Positions 61,391-64,000 of a DNA stretch of 64,000 nucleotides are shown one piece after another. Each line of letters starts with the position of its first letter. Position 1 is the first letter of the stretch. The position numbers and the translations under genes are program-made. This DNA comes from Listeria grayi DSM 20601 (lineage in GTDB: Bacteria > Bacillota > Bacilli > Lactobacillales > Listeriaceae), in the NCBI RefSeq assembly GCF_000148995.1, contig NZ_GL538353.1, positions 372,001 to 436,000 on the forward strand, written 5' to 3'. A model generated the notes under the pieces. It was not told the DNA's origin. It did no database searches and saw only the letters and a list, made by a program, of their open reading frames with translations.

Positions 61391-61439
61391 TGTCAGTGAC
61401 TGACAAAATATATTATAACATGTCAGTGACTGCTGTCAA
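61391..61439 (-). promoter_or_regulatory. Promoter with two palindromic operators (TetR-type)
   Basis: Minus strand TTGACA (61439-61434) and TATAAT (61417-61412), 16 bases apart. TGTCAGTGACTG occurs at 61421-61432 between the boxes and again within the perfect palindrome TGTCAGT-G-ACTGACA at 61391-61405, downstream of the -10. The copies are 30 bases apart, about three helical turns. Confidence 0.85.
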
Positions 61440-61551
61440 GGGAGCGAATTTATAAAAATTTCACAAAATTCTTTTTTATCCTAGAAAATTATTGCAAAAA
61501 GATTACGATAATGTTAAATTTGAAATATAAAAAAAGGAGTGAATGAGAACA

Positions 61552-64000
61552 ATGAAAAAAATTTTTAGCATACTGATTATTACTATGTTGTTTGTATCAT
61601 TTTTTATGATCCCGTTAGGAAACAGCGCACTAGCCGCTGCTACTACGATCGATCAGGCACAGCAATTTGATGGGGAAACGATCAATGGGGAATTGCCTGC
61701 CAAAGAATCTGAGGCATGGTACAAGATTACACCAAATCTGCAAAACACAGCCGATACGCATTTGAAAATCACCTTGAGCAGCAAACAGATCGTTCAATTG
61801 AGCGTATACGCGAATAAAGAACAAGCAGAAAAAGATGAGGGCTTTCCAGAGTACATAGCGGATACAAGCACGAAAGACGGAACAGCAACGATCCACTTTC
61901 CAAAAGCTTGGGAAGGGGACTATTGGGTAAAAGTTTCGTATATTCCAGAAGACGATAAGCAAGTAGAAGCAACCTATACATTAAGTTATGAACAAGTTTT
62001 CGTAGCGCCACAATATGGCGCAGCGGAAGACAGTAACTGTGCGGTGGAAGTCGCAGAACAAGGGAAAAGCGACGCGATCACCCAATTAAAAAATATGCGC
62101 ACGATCCGCGATGGGATTTTGTTGAAATCCGATGCAGGGAAAAAACTGAATAAATTATATTACAGTGCTTCTCCGTATTTAGTAAAATCATTACTAGTGA
62201 ATGCTACAGAACGCAATCAAGTAGCAGGAAATCTAAAAAAAATAAATAAAGTGCTCAAAGCATTAGCTGCAAAACAAGATTATGTCCTATCCAAAGAGGA
62301 AGCAAAGGCGATCCAAGATCTAGCCGAATATACAAAAGGAAAAGTACCAACACCATTAAAAAAAGACATCGAAAAGATCCAAAATGATATTCAAAGCGCT
62401 GATCTAGCTGGGACGCATGTCAGTGATATTTTGAAACAGCTGCATATCGATACACAATTATCAGATCCAGGTGTGTCGAAATTTATCGTTAAAATGAAAC
62501 CCAATGCTTCTGCAGCATCATTGAAGCAAAAAACAGCAGCGTTTGCTATGAAAGCAGAACGTATCGCACCAGCATCCGATAATGCATTGAAAGATTTTTA
62601 TGTCGTTTATCAAGAGAAAAAAGCAAACGTGTTAAAATCATTTTCCAAACAAGAAGCAAGCAATAGAAAAGCGAGCTTCAATAAGCTTTCTAATGTTGAT
62701 TTTGTCGAAGAAGTAAAAACCTACAAAGCGTCCGAAGCCAGCTACGCAAATTATCAATGGAGCATCAATAGCAAAGCCAGCAATAAAGGCCGAAACAACG
62801 TCGACATCAAGCAGTCGCAGTTCTTGCAGTCGACTGCCAATAAAAACCTAGCATCTGTTAAAGTAGCCGTGATCGATACAGGTGTAGATGATCGTTTGCG
62901 CGAATTACAAGGTAAGGTACTAGGCAGTGAAGGGAAAAACTTCGTCGATCCGAATGGCGAGGGTTCCTATATAGACGACAATGAACACGGGACACATGTT
63001 TCCGGAATCATTGCTGCTAACGCTTCAAATCAATATGGTATCAACGGTATCGCAGCAAATGCCAAGATTCTTCCAATCAAGGTGCTAGATGAGAGCGGCG
63101 AGGGTGAAACTGACAGTATCGCTTTAGGTATCCAATATGCGATCAAACAAAAAGCAGATGTCATTAATATGAGCCTCGGCGGCGACTATAGCCCAACATT
63201 GGAATACATGATGAAGCAAGCAGCAGCTAAAAATATTCCCGTTGTAGTAGCAAGCGGAAACGAAAGTGGACCAGTATCTTATCCAGGTGCTTCCAAATAT
63301 GCGATCGCAGTAGGGGCAACCAATCCATTCGGCATCATCGCCGATTACTCTAATAAAGGAATGGAATTAGATGTTGCCGCGCCAGGATCAAAAATCCCAA
63401 GTACAGTTCCAAATGGCAATATCCAATATATGGACGGAACAAGTATGGCAACGCCTCATGTGGCAGCGCTAGTAGCCTTGCTGAAAGGGCAAAACAAAAA
63501 AATCAGCTTGGCATCTGTCCGTGCTGATCTAAGAATGAACGCCGACCACGTTGATTTTTACGGGGAAGAAAGCCCTGACATGGATGAAAATATCGTCATT
63601 GACGAAGAGGGGGAAATACACAAGCTCCCATTGCCGAAATTTTTCCAATTAGATGATGGTTATGGTGTTGTAAATGTGTGGCACACGCTATCCAAACAAT
63701 CCTTACATCCGGTAATCAATAAAATATACGATAACAAACGGGAAGTAAGCGGCAAAACGATTGCCGGCACGACCGTCAAACTCTATAAAAAAACGAAAGT
63801 CATCGCAACTACAAAAGCTGACAGCAAAGGAAACTATAAACTGAAATTCCCGCGTCAGAAGAAAAATACAGAATTATATACAGTTTACACAAATCCAAGT
63901 AAAAAACTGGAAACACAGCTACATGCTTTAGTAGTAAAAGGCACAGCACCAGCGGCACCAAAACTAAATAAAGTAACGGATAAGACGACAGTCATCACTG
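61552..64000 (+). CDS. Secreted subtilisin-like serine protease (S8), 3' end beyond window
   Basis: 816 residues are visible. A signal peptide (1-29, ending NSALAA) is followed by a pre-peptidase C-terminal-like beta domain (about 40-145; ESEAWYKITPNLQNTADTHL), a helical/inhibitor-like propeptide region (about 160-400), and the S8 catalytic domain with Asp442 (VAVIDTGVDD), His479 (EHGTHVSG), Asn in VVASGNES and Ser631 (GTSMATPHVA). Ig-like/Big_6 modules begin after about residue 725 (VSGKTIAGTTVKLYKK; KLNKVTDKTTVIT), so the missing part is probably a surface anchor or more repeats. AAAAGGAG lies upstream; ATG at 61543 is an alternative start. Confidence 0.92.
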   Translation, partial: MKKIFSILIITMLFVSFFMIPLGNSALAAATTIDQAQQFDGETINGELPAKESEAWYKITPNLQNTADTHLKITLSSKQIVQLSVYANKEQAEKDEGFPEYIADTSTKDGTATIHFPKAWEGDYWVKVSYIPEDDKQVEATYTLSYEQVFVAPQYGAAEDSNCAVEVAEQGKSDAITQLKNMRTIRDGILLKSDAGKKLNKLYYSASPYLVKSLLVNATERNQVAGNLKKINKVLKALAAKQDYVLSKEEAKAIQDLAEYTKGKVPTPLKKDIEKIQNDIQSADLAGTHVSDILKQLHIDTQLSDPGVSKFIVKMKPNASAASLKQKTAAFAMKAERIAPASDNALKDFYVVYQEKKANVLKSFSKQEASNRKASFNKLSNVDFVEEVKTYKASEASYANYQWSINSKASNKGRNNVDIKQSQFLQSTANKNLASVKVAVIDTGVDDRLRELQGKVLGSEGKNFVDPNGEGSYIDDNEHGTHVSGIIAANASNQYGINGIAANAKILPIKVLDESGEGETDSIALGIQYAIKQKADVINMSLGGDYSPTLEYMMKQAAAKNIPVVVASGNESGPVSYPGASKYAIAVGATNPFGIIADYSNKGMELDVAAPGSKIPSTVPNGNIQYMDGTSMATPHVAALVALLKGQNKKISLASVRADLRMNADHVDFYGEESPDMDENIVIDEEGEIHKLPLPKFFQLDDGYGVVNVWHTLSKQSLHPVINKIYDNKREVSGKTIAGTTVKLYKKTKVIATTKADSKGNYKLKFPRQKKNTELYTVYTNPSKKLETQLHALVVKGTAPAAPKLNKVTDKTTVIT

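Overview
The window looks like a chromosomal segment of a low-GC Gram-positive of the genus Listeria. The strongest marker is the divergent pair iap (p60 endopeptidase) and secA2. It is backed by a gene order that, from memory of Listeria genomes, follows the L. monocytogenes lmo05xx-lmo06xx region: prs paralogue, Lin0512-family gene, uspA, gdhA, hisEIFAHBDGZ, hisJ, pbuG-type permease, bglA-gntR, thrE halves, iap, secA2, formate/nitrite transporter, metX, crp, bioY, padR, MATE, marR-ABC-ABC. The p60 here is 513 residues with three LysM domains, which fits L. grayi or a close relative better than L. monocytogenes. That species call is from memory and was not checked by search.

Layout. 1-944: three short helical or coiled-coil genes, the first cut by the window edge. 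1.1-3.7 kb: Nudix/NrtR-like regulator, aroD, a candidate sRNA and a prs paralogue. 3.8-6.8 kb: Lin0512 protein, MarR regulator, uspA and a 14-TM MFS exporter. 6.8-8.4 kb: T-box leader and an archaeal-type prolyl-tRNA synthetase. 8.4-16.9 kb: orphan sugar-binding lipoprotein with a cre site, esterase, aromatic acid exporter family protein, tyrosine phosphatase, lactonase, an Rli31-like sRNA, gdhA, a 2OG-Fe oxygenase, DUF1697 protein and a lone PTS EIIB. 16.9-19.7 kb: a terminator-flanked repeat, AbrB-type transporter, MBL hydrolase and TetR. 19.7-26.1 kb: the complete his operon on the minus strand, with hisJ nearby at 27.4 kb. 26.2-36.3 kb: HxlR plus a frameshifted NAD(P)-binding gene, hydrolases, a purine riboswitch with its permease, bglA-gntR, thrE halves, a PC4-like protein, the second repeat copy and an rRNA methylase. 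36.4-45 kb: iap and secA2, an AI-2E family transporter, nanE, ydaT/ydaD-like stress genes and a formate/nitrite transporter. 45.1-48.9 kb: ECF sigma/RskA anti-sigma divergent from a His-rich repeat surface protein and a class F-like sortase. 49-64 kb: SAM riboswitch-metX, a frameshifted LPXTG gene, crp, bioY with a BirA operator, padR, GNAT, MATE, a MarR-controlled heterodimeric ABC exporter, a small gene under a twin-palindrome promoter, and a secreted subtilisin-like protease running off the end.

The most interesting items are: (i) two ~120-bp structured repeats, each inserted so that an intrinsic terminator hairpin lies on both sides, with compensatory changes in the arms; (ii) the SigK/RskA-like cassette with a two-repeat histidine-containing surface protein and a sortase, which reads as a self-contained cell-envelope system; (iii) two compact sRNA candidates; (iv) a T-box-controlled second-type ProRS; and (v) several clean operator architectures (MarR, BirA, cre, twin palindromes). 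No tRNA, rRNA, CRISPR array, prophage or transposase was seen.
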